64,000 nucleotides of DNA from Euglena gracilis (Eukaryota > Euglenida > Euglenophyceae > Euglenales), in the NCBI GenBank assembly GCA_039621445.1, contig CP154956.1:22908588-22972587 (forward strand), given 5' to 3'. How positions within the stretch are numbered: position 1 is the first letter of the stretch; each line of letters starts with the position of its first letter. Under the pieces are notes generated by a model. The model searched no databases. It saw only the letters and a list, made by a program, of their open reading frames with translations, and was not told the DNA's origin. The position numbers and the translations under genes are program-made. Of the stretch, positions 1 through 10,561 are shown one piece after another.

Positions 1-409
1 CTAGTGCGGATATGACCGCCTAGGAGCCTTATCCGGGTATGACCAGGATAAGAGCCTGCCCCCCCCCTTCCACACCTCTCCCTTGGATTTTCAGCGAATC
101 GCTTGACCAACCCCGCGTGCTTTTGGCACACCCAAAATGGGTGGATGGGACACTTTGTCAGGAAACCTGCCAAGCCCCGTTTCCCACAGTGGGCTTTTAC
201 ACACCCCACCTAAGCCGAAACGGCTAATAGGTAACCGCGAAACGCGGCTAACCTTTTGCGCGTTTTTGGGCTTTGGGTTGATGCCACTGTGCGGAAAGGA
301 GAGACACCGAATGGAGAAGTGAACCCCACCTGGGGCAGCGTCAGATATCCTGACTGGACTGGGAAACCCTGGTCCATGAAGGAAATCGGGCGTAGCCCTG
401 GGAGGGGGA
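1..409 (+). mobile_element. 3' untranslated end of element Z (A/B family, body left of window)
   Basis: This stretch is collinear with 19,904-20,313 in copy A and 37,441-37,851 in copy B, each of which lies between the last accessory ORF and the 3' LTR. It ends in the purine run GGGAGGGGGA at 400-409, which fits a polypurine tract priming plus-strand DNA synthesis. Two perfect mini-hairpins with AAA loops sit at 213-225 and 235-247. The ORFs crossing it are short and not conserved between copies, so I treat it as non-coding. The rest of the element would lie to the left of the window. Confidence 0.8.
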
Positions 410-838
410 TGTGTACCAGGCACGTCCCAGCTCTGTAGGATATCTGCAGAGTGGGTTCTGTGACGGTCGCACCACTGTGGAAACCCACAGCTGGTAAGAT
501 CGTGGCAGACCCTTCTGGGATCTGCCCCTGGACACGTCAGCACTTTTCTCTCCTTCCCCCACAGGTGGTATTCTTTACTCTCACAATCTCCAAGTTTCAC
601 CTTTGGATTTGTCAGAGGGAAAAACCCTCAGAACAATCAACTTTGATCTCAGAAGAAAACTTCTGAATCTTTGCCTTGTGCTTTGCTTCTTGGGGAATTG
701 GGAAGAAAAGGGGAAAACCACTTTTCGTTACTCCAAAGACTTTTCCCTACCATAAGTAGGCTGCGCACCAAGGCGAAAGCGAAAGGCTTTTACAGAAAGT
801 TCCAAAAGGGGAAAAAGGGAAAGCTTTGGACGTACACT
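410..838 (+). repeat. 3' LTR of element Z
   Basis: It starts TGTGTACC directly after the polypurine tract and ends GTACACT, like the LTRs at 1,978, 4,000, 20,314 and 37,852. It belongs to the subtype shared with copy A, with a CTGTGG/CCACAG type hairpin near 470-490. A pyrimidine-rich stretch followed by CAG near 540-565 resembles a 3' splice acceptor and occurs in the other copies. Satellite DNA follows directly, so Z was also inserted in satellite. Confidence 0.85.
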
Positions 839-1977
839 CGTACACTCCGAGGCCGTAATTGCTGCGTTTTACGCACGCCCCCCGTGGGCAAAATTGTGTC
901 TGCAAAATTGCGCCTGCCCGCCCGCCGCCCTTCGCAACAGTTAGGTAAAGGATCGATGACCTCTAACCGGGGCGCAGCGCCCGTTTTAAAAAGCGCCGGC
1001 GCGCCGATTTCGTCGGAGAACGACCGAAAAATGACGTTTTGGGGGGGGACCGTTGCCAAAGTGCTATTTTGCGCCTGCCGGGAGGTAATTGCTGCGTTTT
1101 ACGCACGCCCGCCGCGGGCAAAAATGCGCCTGTCCGCCCGCCACCCTTCGCAACAGTTAGGTAAAGGATCGCCGACCTCTACCCGGGGCAGACCGCTTGT
1201 TTTTAGAGCGCCGGCGCGGATGATTTCGGCCGAAAATGACCGAAAAGTGACGTTTTGGGGGGCGCCCATTCCCGAAATTGCTCTTTTGCGCCTCCCGGCG
1301 CTAATTGTTGCGTTTTACGCACGCGCACCGCGGGCAAAACTGCGCCTGTCCGCCCGCCACCCTTCGCAACAGTTACGTAAATGATCGCCGACCTCTGCCT
1401 TGGAGGTGCGTTCGTTTTTAGAGCCCCGGCGCGGCCGATTTCGGCCGAAAATGAAAGAAAAATTACGTTTTGCGGGCCACCGTTGCCAAAGTGCTATTTT
1501 GCGCCTCCCGGGCAGTAATTGCTGCGGTTTACGCAAGGCCTCCGCGGGCAAAATTGCGTGGGCAAAATTGTGCCTGTCTGCCCGCCGCCCTTTGCAACAG
1601 TTAGGTAAGGGATCGCCGACCTCTACCCGGGGCGGAGCGCTCTTTTTTAGAGCGCTGGCGCGGCCGATTTCTGCCGAAAATGACCGAAAAATGACGGTTT
1701 GAGTCATTTTTATGTCATTACGTCCGTTACAAGTGTGCTATTTTGCGCCTCCCGGGCGGTAACTGCTGCATTTTACGCACGCCCGGCGCAGGCAAAATTG
1801 GGCCTGTCCGCACGCCGCCCTTCGCAACACTTACGTAAAGGATCGCCGTCCTCTACCCGGGGCGGAGCGCTCGTTTTTACAGCGCCGGCGCGGCCAATAT
1901 CCGCGGAGACTGACCGAAAAATGACGTCTGGGGGGCGTCCGTTGCCAAAGTGCAATTTTGCGCCTCCCGGGGGTTTT
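839..1977 (+). repeat. GC-rich satellite array, about five monomers of 213-246 bp
   Basis: Degenerate tandem monomers share the landmarks TTGCCAAAGTGCTATTTTGCG, CGTTTTACGCACGCCC and CAACAGTTAGGTAAAGGATC, with the first landmark spaced 213-246 bp apart. One monomer (near 1,700) has a variant insert with GTCATTTTTATGTCATTACG. The same satellite recurs at 38,277-38,785 and 56,981-61,546. Open frames across it (for example 671-1384) follow the repeat and are not considered genes. The last bases GTTTT (1,973-1,977) are the target duplication of element B. Confidence 0.9.
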
Positions 1978-2410
1978 TGTGTACCAGGCACCATCCCAGC
2001 TCTGTAGGAAATCTGCAGAGTTTGGATCCGTCACAATCAGAAGGCTGTGAGGAACACAGCCGGACGATCGTTGCAGATCATATGGGATTTAGCGACACGT
2101 ATCACACGTGCCTGCGTGATCTCTTTTCCTCACAGGTATTCTATTCTTCACTGTCATTCTTCCAAAGTTTGACCATTGGTTTTGTCAGAGGGAAAAACCC
2201 TCGGAACAGTCGAACTTGATCTCAGAAGAAACTTCTGAATCTTTGCACTGTGTTTTGCTTCTTGGGGAATTGGGAAGAAAAGGAGAAAACCACTTTTTGT
2301 TACTCCAAAGACTTTTCCCTACCATAAGTAGCCTGCGCACCAAGGCGAAAGCGACAGGCTTTTACAGAAAGTCCCAAAAAGGGGGAAAGGGAAAGCTTTG
2401 GACGTACACT
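1978..2410 (+). repeat. 5' LTR of element B
   Basis: It starts TGTGTACC and ends GTACACT. It shares diagnostic variants with the LTR at 37,852-38,276, such as GTCACAATCAG followed by a GGCTGTG/CACAGCC hairpin, in place of the CTGTGG/CCACAG hairpin of the other LTRs. This pairing identifies the two ends of B. The putative primer-binding site follows immediately. Confidence 0.88.
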
Positions 2411-2420
2411 TAGTAGCAGA
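2411..2420 (+). other. Primer-binding site of B (decayed)
   Basis: The sequence TAGTAGCAGA lies directly after the LTR and matches TGGTAGCAGA of copy A except at the second base. The complement of the eukaryotic initiator tRNA-Met 3' end is TGGTAGCAGAGG. The lost G weakens pairing to the tRNA CCA end. Confidence 0.7.
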
Positions 2421-2664
2421 TTTCGGCAACGATCCTACACAGACGTTCCACACAGAGAAATTCTGTGGTTGACTGGTGGTGAGGATCGTAATGAGCCGTG
2501 AAACACGGTGAACGTACTGTTCCTGGCCCGGAGCCAACCTTTTAGCAAGGACACAGGTCTCAGAAGGCTCTGTTCGGTAATCGCCGATACAACCTTTCTG
2601 GTCCCTGTTTCTCTGCTTATTTGTGTGAGTTTTTGGGTTTTTGCCTTTTTACCCATCTCAAAAG

Positions 2665-3994
2665 ATGCAGAGCACAAGCCAGCCCCAACCCCAAATTTGA
2701 TTATGACTTGTTGACGAGTTCATTGAGCAATTTTGATGAAGATTGCAGGGATTGGGATAATTGAATGAAACAAGTTCCAATTCCCGACCCCCCAAGCAAG
2801 AAGAAGGCAATTTGAGTCGTTTGTCATTGTCAAAAGGTGAAACGCCTTTATTATTGCATGGGGGTAATGAACCCTCTTCATCATCATTGTCAGTAATTGT
2901 GCGGGATGTAGGTGGCAAAAGGCCATACTCCATCCCGGTTCACCCATCATTGATGCGGCGAGGGGAGGAACCCCTTGCACCTTCACACTTGGTTTCTCCT
3001 GTTACCCATGAACAAAGTGATGGGTATTTGCCCTTTGCTCTGTTCACACCCAACAGATCCCCGATGGAAGCACCGGTGGGCCTTTTGGAGTACAACTCGG
3101 TGGAAACACCGTGTTTTTTCCAACCCCCCCCCCTACTTAATTTCCACCCCCCACACCATTTCGCGCATTGCCGGGATTACCCGCGGAAACTGCAGTTTTC
3201 CCTGCATTGCCATGGAACCCAGATATGCGTCTGGTGGTACCACAAATCTCTGGTGCCGTTTCCATTGTGGAGGACCGTGAGGAAGATTTGAGAGATAACC
3301 TCACCCCTGGTGATTTTTACCGAATTCTAGGTCAACTCCCAGCGGATCACCTGTTGAGCAAGCAAATTTTGCATGTCCACCAATGTGTTGCGGAATGTGC
3401 AACTATGCTCAACAAAGTTTTACAGTTTGATGAGGACAATCAAGGGGTTGTCAACACCAAACTGGAATATTGCTGGAATTATTTGCAGGAAATCAGCAAA
3501 TATTGCCAACACAATTTTGAAAATGCGCCGAAAGACCTTCAGCTTTTTCGGGAAAGTGTTGACAGTATTTCGCGCACCCAACTTCCACAAAACTTCCAAA
3601 AATTCAGTGAAACACTGCATGAAGCGGAAACGCGGAATGAATCCAAGTTTCTGCATGTGCAAGATGGTATGAGCCATCTTTTTGCCAAAGTGGAATCCTG
3701 TTCAAACATGCTACAGCAATCGCAGCAGCAGTTACAAGCGGAAAATGCCACCCGCAAAATGCCGGAAATCGGTTACTTGGTCGCGGTTGAGCATTTTTCC
3801 GCACTTACCACTTCTTTCCAAGAAGCCCAACAGCGGATTTTGCTCGGAAATCTTGGCTCGGAAATCGACCATTTGAAGCAATTCCAGGCGAAAGTGCAAG
3901 AAAATTTTGTTCCCCATTCGCAAATCCAGGTTTTGGAGGAACGCATCCTACACTTGGAGCAGAAATCCTGCCATTGTGCGGCAAATCAGGATGG
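2665..3994 (+). pseudogene. gag, N-terminal part of B, cut by insertion of A
   Basis: It is collinear with 4,680-5,998 in copy A. The first ATG (2,665) opens a frame that soon ends because of small indels. The main readable pieces are 2,761-3,291 (Ser/Pro-rich N-terminal part) and 3,168-3,994 (long helical, Gln/Glu/His-rich, coiled-coil-like). The frame changes in the poly-C tract near 3,125. Unlike A, B has GAG where A has a TAG stop at 5,100. The frame is cut at ATTAA (3,995-3,999), where element A begins. The continuation of this gene is at 20,734. It is a structural Gag by position after the primer-binding site; it has no recognisable enzymatic motif. Confidence 0.75.
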
Positions 3995-3999
3995 ATTAA

Positions 4000-4425
4000 T
4001 GTGTACCAGGCACGTCCCAGCTCTGTAGGATATCTGCAGAGTGGGTTCTGTGACGGTCACACCACTGTGGAAAACCACAGCTGGTAGGATCGTGGCAGAC
4101 CCTTCTGGGATATGCCCCTGGACACGTCAGCACTTTTCTCTCCTTCCCCCACAGGTGGTATTCTTCACTGTCATTCTTCCAAAGTTTGACCATTGGTTTT
4201 GTCAGAAGGAAAAACCCTCGGAACAGTCGAAATTGATCTCAGAAGAAACTTCTGAATCTTTCCTTGTGCTTTGCTTCTTGGGGAATTGGGAAGAAAAGGG
4301 GAAAACCACTTTTCGCTACACAAAGACTTTTCCCTACCATAAGTAGGCTGCGCACCAAGGCGAAAGCGAAAGGCTTTTACAGAAAGTCCCAAAAAGGGGG
4401 AAAGGGAAAGCTTTGGACGTACACT
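4000..4425 (+). repeat. 5' LTR of element A
   Basis: It begins TGTGTACC right after the target duplication ATTAA and ends GTACACT right before the primer-binding site. It contains a CTGTGG-AAAA-CCACAG hairpin near 4,065-4,080 and a pyrimidine tract plus CAG near 4,135-4,156 that resembles a splice acceptor. The promoter presumably lies in it, but I see no clear TATA box. Confidence 0.9.
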
Positions 4426-4435
4426 TGGTAGCAGA
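4426..4435 (+). other. Primer-binding site of A (initiator tRNA-Met type)
   Basis: TGGTAGCAGA abuts the LTR with no spacer. It equals the first ten bases of TGGTAGCAGAGG, the complement of the 3' end of eukaryotic initiator tRNA-Met, the usual primer of Ty3/Gypsy elements. The match stops after ten bases. Confidence 0.8.
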
Positions 4436-4679
4436 TTTAGGCAACGATCACACACAGACGTTCCACAGAGAAAAATTCTGTGGTTGACTGGTGGTGAGGA
4501 TCGTACTGAGCCGTGAAACACGGTGAAAGTACTGTTCCTGGCCCCTAGCCAACCTTTAGGCAAGGATACAGGTCTCAGAAGGCTCTGTTCGGTAATCGCC
4601 GATACAACCTTTCTGGTCCCTGTTTCTCTGCTTATTTGTGTGAGTTTTTGGGTTTTTGCCTTTTTACCCATCTCAAAAG

Positions 4680-5102
4680 ATGCAGAGCACAAGCCCCAAC
4701 CCCAAATTTGATTATGACTTGTTGATGAGTTCATTGAGCAATTTTGATGAAGATTGCGGGGATTGGAACGGTTCGAATGAAACAAGTTCCAATTCCCGAC
4801 CCCCCAAGCAAGAAGAAGGCAATTTGACTCATTTGTCATTGTCAAAAGGTGAAACGCCTTTACTGTTGCACGGGGGTAATGAACCCTCTTCATCATCATT
4901 GTCATTGATTGTGCAGGATGTAGGTGGCAAAATGCCTTCCTCCATCCCGGTTCACCCATCCCTGATGCGGCGAGGGGATGAACCCCTTGCACCTTCACAC
5001 TTGGTTACTCATGTTACCCATGAACAAAGTGATGGGTATTTGCCCTTTGCTCTGTTCACACCCAAAAGAACCCCGATGGAAGCACCGGTGGGACTTTTGT
5101 AG
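4680..5102 (+). pseudogene. gag N-terminal segment of A
   Basis: The ATG at 4,680 is the first in-frame ATG of this conserved frame and lies about 245 bases after the primer-binding site. The 140-residue segment is Ser/Asn/Pro-rich and has no known motif. It ends at TAG 5,100-5,102, where copy B has GAG, so the stop is a point mutation of A. The coding sense continues past a poly-C tract (about 5,138-5,160) in another frame at 5,176. By position it is the start of the Gag polyprotein, the structural protein of the particle. Confidence 0.65.
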
Positions 5103-5175
5103 TGCAACTCGGTGGAAACACCGTGTTTTTTCCAACCCCCCCCCTTAATTTCCACCCCCCACACCATTTCGCGCA

Positions 5176-6201
5176 TTGCCGGGATTACCCGCGGAAACTG
5201 TAGTTTTCCCTGCACTGCCATGGAACCCAGATATGCGTCTGGTGGTACCGCAAATCTCTGGTGCCGTTTCCATTGTGGAGGACTATGAGGAAGATTTGAG
5301 AGATAACCTCACCCCTGGTGATGCTTACCGAATTCTCGGTCAACTCCCAGCGGATCACCCACTGAGCAAGCAAATTTTGCATGTCCACCAATGTGTTGCG
5401 GAATGCGCAAACATGCTCAACAAGGTTTTGCAGTTTGATGAGGACAATCAAAGGGTTGCCAACCCCAAACTGGATTATTGCTGGAATTATTTGCAGGAAA
5501 TCGGCAAATATTGCCAACACAATTTCGAAAATGCGGGGAAAGACCTTCAGCATTTTCGGCAAAGTGTTGACAGTACTTTGCGCACCCAACTTCCACAAAA
5601 CTTCCAACAAATCAGTGAAACACTGCATGAAGCGGAAACGCGGAATCATTCCAAGTTTCTGCGTGTACAAGATGGTATGAGCCATATTTTTGGCAAAGTG
5701 GACTCCTGTTCAACAATGCTACTGCAATTGCAGCACCATTTACAAGCGAAAAATGCCGCCCCCCAAATGCCGGAAATCGGTAACGTTGTTGCGGTTGAGC
5801 ATTTTGCCACACTCACTACTTCTTTCCAAGAAGCCCAGCAACGGATTTTGCATCTTGGCTCAGAAATCGAGCATTTGAAGCAATTTCAAGCGAAAGTGCA
5901 AGAAAATTTTGTCCCCCGTACGCAAATCCAGCTTTTGGAGGAGCAAAATTTTCACTTGGAGCAAAAATCCTGCCATTGTGCCGCAAATGAGGATAAATTA
6001 ACCACCCTGCATGCGAAAATCGCGGATTGCGAACAACGGTTGGATTTCGCGCAACAACAATCGCAAACGGGCATTCGCGGTATTAATGCCACCGTTGTCG
6101 GTTTGCAGGAGCATGTTTCCGCACTTTCCAAGCCAATTCCCGACATTAGTGGTATTCAAGCCGCTATTTGGGAATTACAAACCCGTTGCACCTTGTTGTA
6201 A
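5176..6201 (+). pseudogene. gag coiled-coil segment of A
   Basis: This is an uninterrupted 341-residue frame, rich in Gln, Glu, His and Leu with heptad-like spacing, typical of long coiled-coil Gag proteins that drive particle assembly. It carries a local EQKSCHC stretch near residue 270. It ends at TAA 6,199-6,201, where copy B has a sense codon. The point where B's gag is interrupted by A corresponds to about 5,998 here. The protein has no enzymatic motif; the Gag assignment rests on position between primer-binding site and capsid/knuckle. Confidence 0.6.
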
Positions 6202-7348
6202 ACCACAGTAGCGGAAATTCGCGCACTTTCCAATATCTCGCGCGCTCGGATATCCGAGTCACCGGAATTTCGCTCATTTTGTAACAAAAATGCTTGGTGA
6301 AAACAAGGAAACCTTGCAAGCATTTTGCCCGAGTTTGATTCAACTTGAGGAATCGGTGAATCGGAATGCCCGATCCATGCAAGATGAGGTTTCACGGTTG
6401 GATGGACGAATTTCTGCGTTGTTGGAAAAGCCAACCGCGGAAACCCCCACCAATTCACCACACCAATTGCAAATTGGCTCAAATGCAGTAAAAGCGCTTG
6501 CAACTTGGTCAACCGGGTCCACTCCGGAATGTGGAGGAGTCCCAAGGGCAACTTGTCCAAGATTTACACTTGGTTTCTGAAACGTTACCACTCTTGGACG
6601 ATTTTTCCCGTTACCGCAAACGCTTTAGGCATTTGGAGACTGAGGTTGACCGTATTTGCGGCCAACTCCAGTTGGTGGAACATTTGGAAGAAACGGTGCA
6701 TGACTTGTCCGCGAGTTTGGATAAAATGTCCACTCCGATACCGGTTGTGCCACCACCCACCGCGGTAAGCGCTGCGGTTGGTATTCCAAATGTCCCGGAG
6801 TCGCGTTCTCAAATTACCCTTTCTGGAGTAGGAATCCCTACATCCACCGCGAATTTGGTACAACCACCCGCGTAAACACGAATTATACCACCTTTGCATT
6901 TGCCCACACCACAAACCCACTGTTCAATCACATTTTACGATGAGGAAATTGATCCCGCGCTCGAAAATTCGAGTCTCCACCAAGAAATTCAACATTCCAA
7001 TCTTCTACAAGGAATGAGCCAACACCCCACACCTGGTATTGGTCATGTGTCGCATTCGCGATCATACCAACCAGCAACGGATTCTGGATTACCAGACCAC
7101 CCATCGGGTTTTCGGCGGGAAACCTGCCCACCGGGAGAAATTCACCACATTTTTCGCATCTCCCGCAGGAAAATCCTGCCAACTTTACACTTGGTGCGGG
7201 AAATCCCGCCCAGGGTTCACATGGAGCGGAAAAGCAGCGAAACGTCTTTGGTGTTAAGAATCACAATGACCCAAACCCCTGGAATACCACCGAGGGTCAG
7301 CGGATTACTCAGAGAGACTTCAAGGGCACCATCGCAATCGAGAACAAG
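6202..7348 (+). pseudogene. gag middle region of A, frame-disrupted
   Basis: The coding sense continues through three frames: 6,290-6,580 (helical, 'QLEESVNRNARS'), 6,498-6,875 (helical, then Pro-rich 'PIPVVPPPTAVSAAVG') and 6,894-7,352 (Pro/Ser/His-rich linker). The same protein is readable in copy B at 20,734-22,470, with different breaks. Several AAA-loop mini-hairpins occur here, for example GCAGGA-AAA-TCCTGC at 7,165-7,179. I do not recognise a domain. Confidence 0.55.
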
Positions 7349-7801
7349 GTGAAGCCCCAATGGGACGGGGATCCAACCACATGGAGACAATTTTTTCGGG
7401 GCTGGGAGTACTACTGGGCACTAAAGGCACCCATCCAAGACCCGAATCCCGAGGTAGTCAAGATGCAATTCATCGATTGCCTACCGAGGGAGGAGCGAGA
7501 ACGCGCACGCAATTTGGTGATACGTAATGGCGTATCATTCGATGACCTGGTTGAGCAGTACGCTTCAACCAACTCAAGCTTGGTCACCAGGATTACCCTG
7601 GAGAAGAAATGGCGACAATCCGCGCCATCGGATCACAAATGGAAATCCATTGACCTTTGGTATGCCGAATGATTAGCACTTGCTTCCGAAGTTGATGAAC
7701 TTAGCGAGAAGCAAATGCGCGAACAATTCGATGCGGTTTTGTTTCGTTTCACAACATCCCTCGTGAAGGATATCCATCGCAAGGAGTTGGCAGGGCGTTA
7801 G
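7349..7801 (+). pseudogene. Gag capsid-like domain (retrotransposon gag type) of A
   Basis: The frame contains the pattern usual for Ty3/Gypsy Gag: 'WDGDPTTWRQFFRGWEYYW' about 20 residues in, then a region with 'IDCLPREERERARNLV' and 'LEKKWRQ'. Gag proteins of this kind usually have W..D..F..W..Y spaced like this, ahead of a zinc knuckle. The frame is stopped by TGA at 7,670-7,672 and TAG at 7,799-7,801, but reads through in the same frame to the CCHC knuckle. Both stops are present at identical places in copy B (22,807 and 22,936), which is unusual for independent decay. Confidence 0.65.
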
Positions 7802-8113
7802 ATGACTCTTGCCCAACGTTGGAATTATGTGTCAAAGCAACTCAAGCTCACACAAGTTTTGGGACAAATACAGTCCGCTTTTCAAACGCATCCCACCGCG
7901 GGAATCCCTGCAGGTGCGGTTAATGCTTTACAAAAATCACCCATGTCACCGGGATCTCCCACCACGCGACCGAAAACCCGGAATCAGCGTTCTTCGGACC
8001 AAGGCACGGATAAACTGTGCTTTTTGTGCAACAAATGTGGTCACATGTCTCGGGAATGCCCGAATCCCGATGCGCTAAAGCGTATTGGAAGCCCAAGGGG
8101 CTCGACCTCCTAA
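7802..8113 (+). pseudogene. Gag nucleocapsid zinc knuckle (CCHC) of A
   Basis: The ATG directly follows a TAG stop. The segment holds 'CFLCNKCGHMSRECP', a perfect C-X2-C-X4-H-X4-C knuckle that binds the RNA genome in nucleocapsid proteins. It is in frame with the capsid-like part upstream. It ends at 8,111 in TAA; the coding sense then moves to the RS-rich frame that starts within it. Copy B (22,939-23,250) is about 99 percent identical. Confidence 0.8.
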
Positions 8114-8402
8114 GCGTGGATCGGGTTCCTCGGCGTTTTCACGACAACCGGGAGTTTCACGTTCTTCGGGGAACCGCTTTTGCGGTAGTAGGCCCAGGTC
8201 ACCATCGCGTGATGGTCGGGAAACCTGTCCTTCTCGCGGTCGGTCACCTGGACCCCGTACCCGAAAACGGGATTTCAATCGCGACTCTTCACGATATCGT
8301 TGGCGAAGTGGATCATCCTCTTCGCGTGAGTCACCGGGGAAACCCCGGTACACCGGTCATGGACGACGGGAAACCTATTCACCACGACGGTTTGATGGAT
8401 GA
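8085..8402 (+). pseudogene. RS/RG-rich tail of Gag (A)
   Basis: This frame of about 100 residues is dominated by Arg, Ser, Gly and Pro ('SRSSGNRFCGSRPRSPSRDG'), in the manner of SR-rich RNA-binding tails. It overlaps the end of the knuckle frame and continues, with breaks, towards 8,750. A 17-base perfect hairpin, ACCGGGG-AAA-CCCCGGT, sits at 8,333-8,349. An overlapping frame (8,017-8,688) is open for 223 codons but is less biased; I read the RS-rich frame as the likely coding one because it joins the knuckle in sense and composition. Confidence 0.5.
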
Positions 8403-8987
8403 ACGGAATACCGTTCCACTCTTTATGCGGAATAATGCCACAAATCCCGTTTTTCACTTTGCGGTTCCAAAGACCCCCACTCAACCAAATGTCACAGATC
8501 TCGTTCCCCCCGACCCGGCTACGAAAATCGCGGTAAGCGCCGCGATGACCGTGGTTACTCCTCCAACCGGCAAAAGGTCGGTTTCAAGATACCTTGTTTG
8601 GAGGAGGACACCCCGGCTTCGGGCAGGGAGGGGGATGGGACCTCGGACGGGGAATTTAATGAGGCCCGAATGGCGGTGCGCTCATTGAGTTCCATCTATT
8701 CTAACAAAAAGTCCGTTGCCGGCTATGCGGCCGGTTCGGACTTGGAGTAGAGGAGCCCGAGGTCCGAGGGCACGGACCTCTGGGCTCATGAACAGATGGA
8801 GGTAGGACCTGATGAACCTTGCCCCCCCTGCCCATCCGAATTCACGGTCAGTACCCGGAATTATTGGGGGTCCCTTACCCCCCAATCCACATTTTTGCTC
8901 GGAATGCTGAGCTAAGTAGGAAAGGGTTCATGGGAGAGCTGTCTTGCAAACGTATTTCCGCCAGACCCTTCACTTTGCGTACCACCA
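8403..8987 (+). other. Gag-protease spacer, degenerate coding sequence
   Basis: The sense of the RS-rich frame continues with acidic and Ser-rich words and scattered stops. Copy B is collinear (23,573-24,123) with small indels. No motif is recognised. Confidence 0.45.
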
Positions 8988-10079
8988 ATGGAATCCCTCG
9001 TCCAAGCGGAAATCCGCATCCAAAATTTTTCAACCAAAGTTAAAATTCTCATAGACACTGGTTGTCGCATTGCATTGCTCTTTCGTTTGGGGTTGATACC
9101 GACCCCGCTCTTGGTATGCGCCAAGAAACTGATCAAAATTACAACCGCGGATAACACCCCCATGTGCGGTGGTGATTTGGGATGTGTGCTCGAGATACTC
9201 TTGCCCATCATTCCGAAGCATCACTCACAACCCCCACAATTACAACATTTCACCAATATTTGGGGTTACGAGTCTGGAATTCACGGTTCTGACGTAATTT
9301 TGGGATACCCATTTTTACGCCAGTACCGATTGGTTGTGGATTGCCACTCCCACGGTTTGCGCACAGCACCCGCCACCGCATTGACACCCAAACCACCATC
9401 ACCGTTGGCATCCGCCATGATGACCAGCACTTTTCCAACACCGTTACCCACAATGGCAACACCGTTATCCACCACACCAACAACCGTTTTCCACACCCGG
9501 GGTACGGAGAAAGCCTCCCTCCTGCCCAATGACACACCAACATGTGTTTCACATGAGGCAGGGCAAGCGAGTAGCGATACCCCCGCCGTTTCACTGGGTT
9601 ACAAGACTAAAGCTCAAAGGCCTGAAGATATATCGGTGTCGAGTAGTCGCCCAGCCGCACCACCACTCCGTTTCCCACCAGTTGTGCCGAATCCAGGCAC
9701 ACCTGTACAAGACTCACGGGCTAACGCCATCGACACCCACTTACACGCTCACCCGTCACACCACTACACTTCCTTCCATTGTGTGCACTGCAGGAGAATT
9801 TTCTCCCAATCGGATTTCGATTGTGGATGTTTAGTTGAAAATCCGACACTAATCGCTATTCCGAATACGGAAGCCACACCCAATGATACGCTTGGTTGTA
9901 GCCCGCAATGCGCGGAAATACACCGAGTACTCCAACAACGTGGATTAGCCTCGTTGTTCGAAAAAACGCGAAAACCGTCATTCCTAATTACAATCGTGTT
10001 CACACTTGGTACGGATTTGATGCGGAATGGGGAAAACCCCAACCTGTCCAAACTCCCTTGGGATTACCCCTTGAGGTAG
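8988..10079 (+). pseudogene. Retropepsin-type aspartic protease plus Cys-rich linker (A)
   Basis: The protease fold is signalled by 'VKILIDTGC' (catalytic Asp-Thr-Gly at 9,054-9,062), a flap-like segment, and 'DVILGYPFLRQYRLVVDC' about 80 residues later, the hydrophobic-hydrophobic-Gly-x-x-hydrophobic block typical of Ty3/Gypsy proteases. It would cleave the Gag-Pol polyprotein in the particle. After it comes a Pro/Thr-rich linker and then a Cys-rich segment (C-x2-C, C-x-C, C-x3-C-x2-H, about 9,770-9,930) that may bind zinc. The frame ends at 10,077; the following Dam-like domain is in another frame here but in one continuous frame in copy B (24,475-25,863). Confidence 0.75.
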
Positions 10080-10561
10080 TGGAAGACAACCCGCATGTTT
10101 GTGGATCCATTCATTGTGTTTCGGCACTCCAACCCGGAAATCGGGTGCATGAATACGTGAAAAGCGTATGGAATGCTTTCAATTTTGGTCAATATCGCAT
10201 TTTGGAACGATGGTTTTCCAAAATCGCGACATTGGCTGATTCTTTTGATTTGGCATTGGAAATCGATGCCTTTTCATCCAATGCACATGCCCGTTTGCCA
10301 CGACATTGGTCACAACACTCCAACGCATTTGATAAATTTTGGGGTGATACGGTGTTATGGATGCACCCTCCCCCAAAACTTATCGAATGTGCGGTTGAGA
10401 AAATTCTGCGGGATGAAGCCCGTGGAGTTATTCTCATACCCATCATTCCGGAAGCGGAATGGTTCACCCAACTATCGTATGTAGGTTTTCATTGGTGGGA
10501 CTTACCCACTAATGTACTGATTTTTGACGATTTTGTGGCAAAATATTACCACCCTTGCAAG
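9908..10561 (+). pseudogene. Dam/DIRS-like methyltransferase-type domain between protease and RT (A)
   Basis: The frame reads 'LALEIDAFSSNAHARLPRHW', then 'FDKFWGDTVLWMHPPPKLI' (HPPP at about 10,364-10,375), then 'ILIPIIPEAEWFTQLSYV' and 'WWDLP'. This order (D-x-F-S-S-N-A, W, PP-x-x-LI, P...WF...L, W-x-x-P) is the pattern of the domain that follows RNase H in DIRS-type retroelements, related to phage Dam-type N6-adenine methyltransferases with an (N/D)PPY motif. Here the catalytic-like motif reads HPPP, so activity is doubtful. Placement before RT, in a Ty3/Gypsy element, is unusual. The same residues are kept in copy B. The frame stays open to 10,888, but the part after about 10,560 has no counterpart in sense. 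Confidence 0.5.

Noticed and set aside
671-1384. 237-codon open frame and many 100-230-codon frames in satellite (also 59,272-61,372)
   Set aside because: They follow the monomer period, occur on both strands and encode the same repeat text; they are compositional.
1978-6000. Tandem duplication of LTR plus gag 5' region
   Set aside because: Target duplications, LTR subtypes and continuity of B's gag show that this is element A inserted into element B, not a tandem duplication.
8017-8688. 223-codon frame overlapping the RS-rich Gag tail (also 23,154-23,825)
   Set aside because: It is an alternative frame of the same DNA with no motif; its openness in both copies follows from their near identity here. 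A role cannot be excluded but is not supported.
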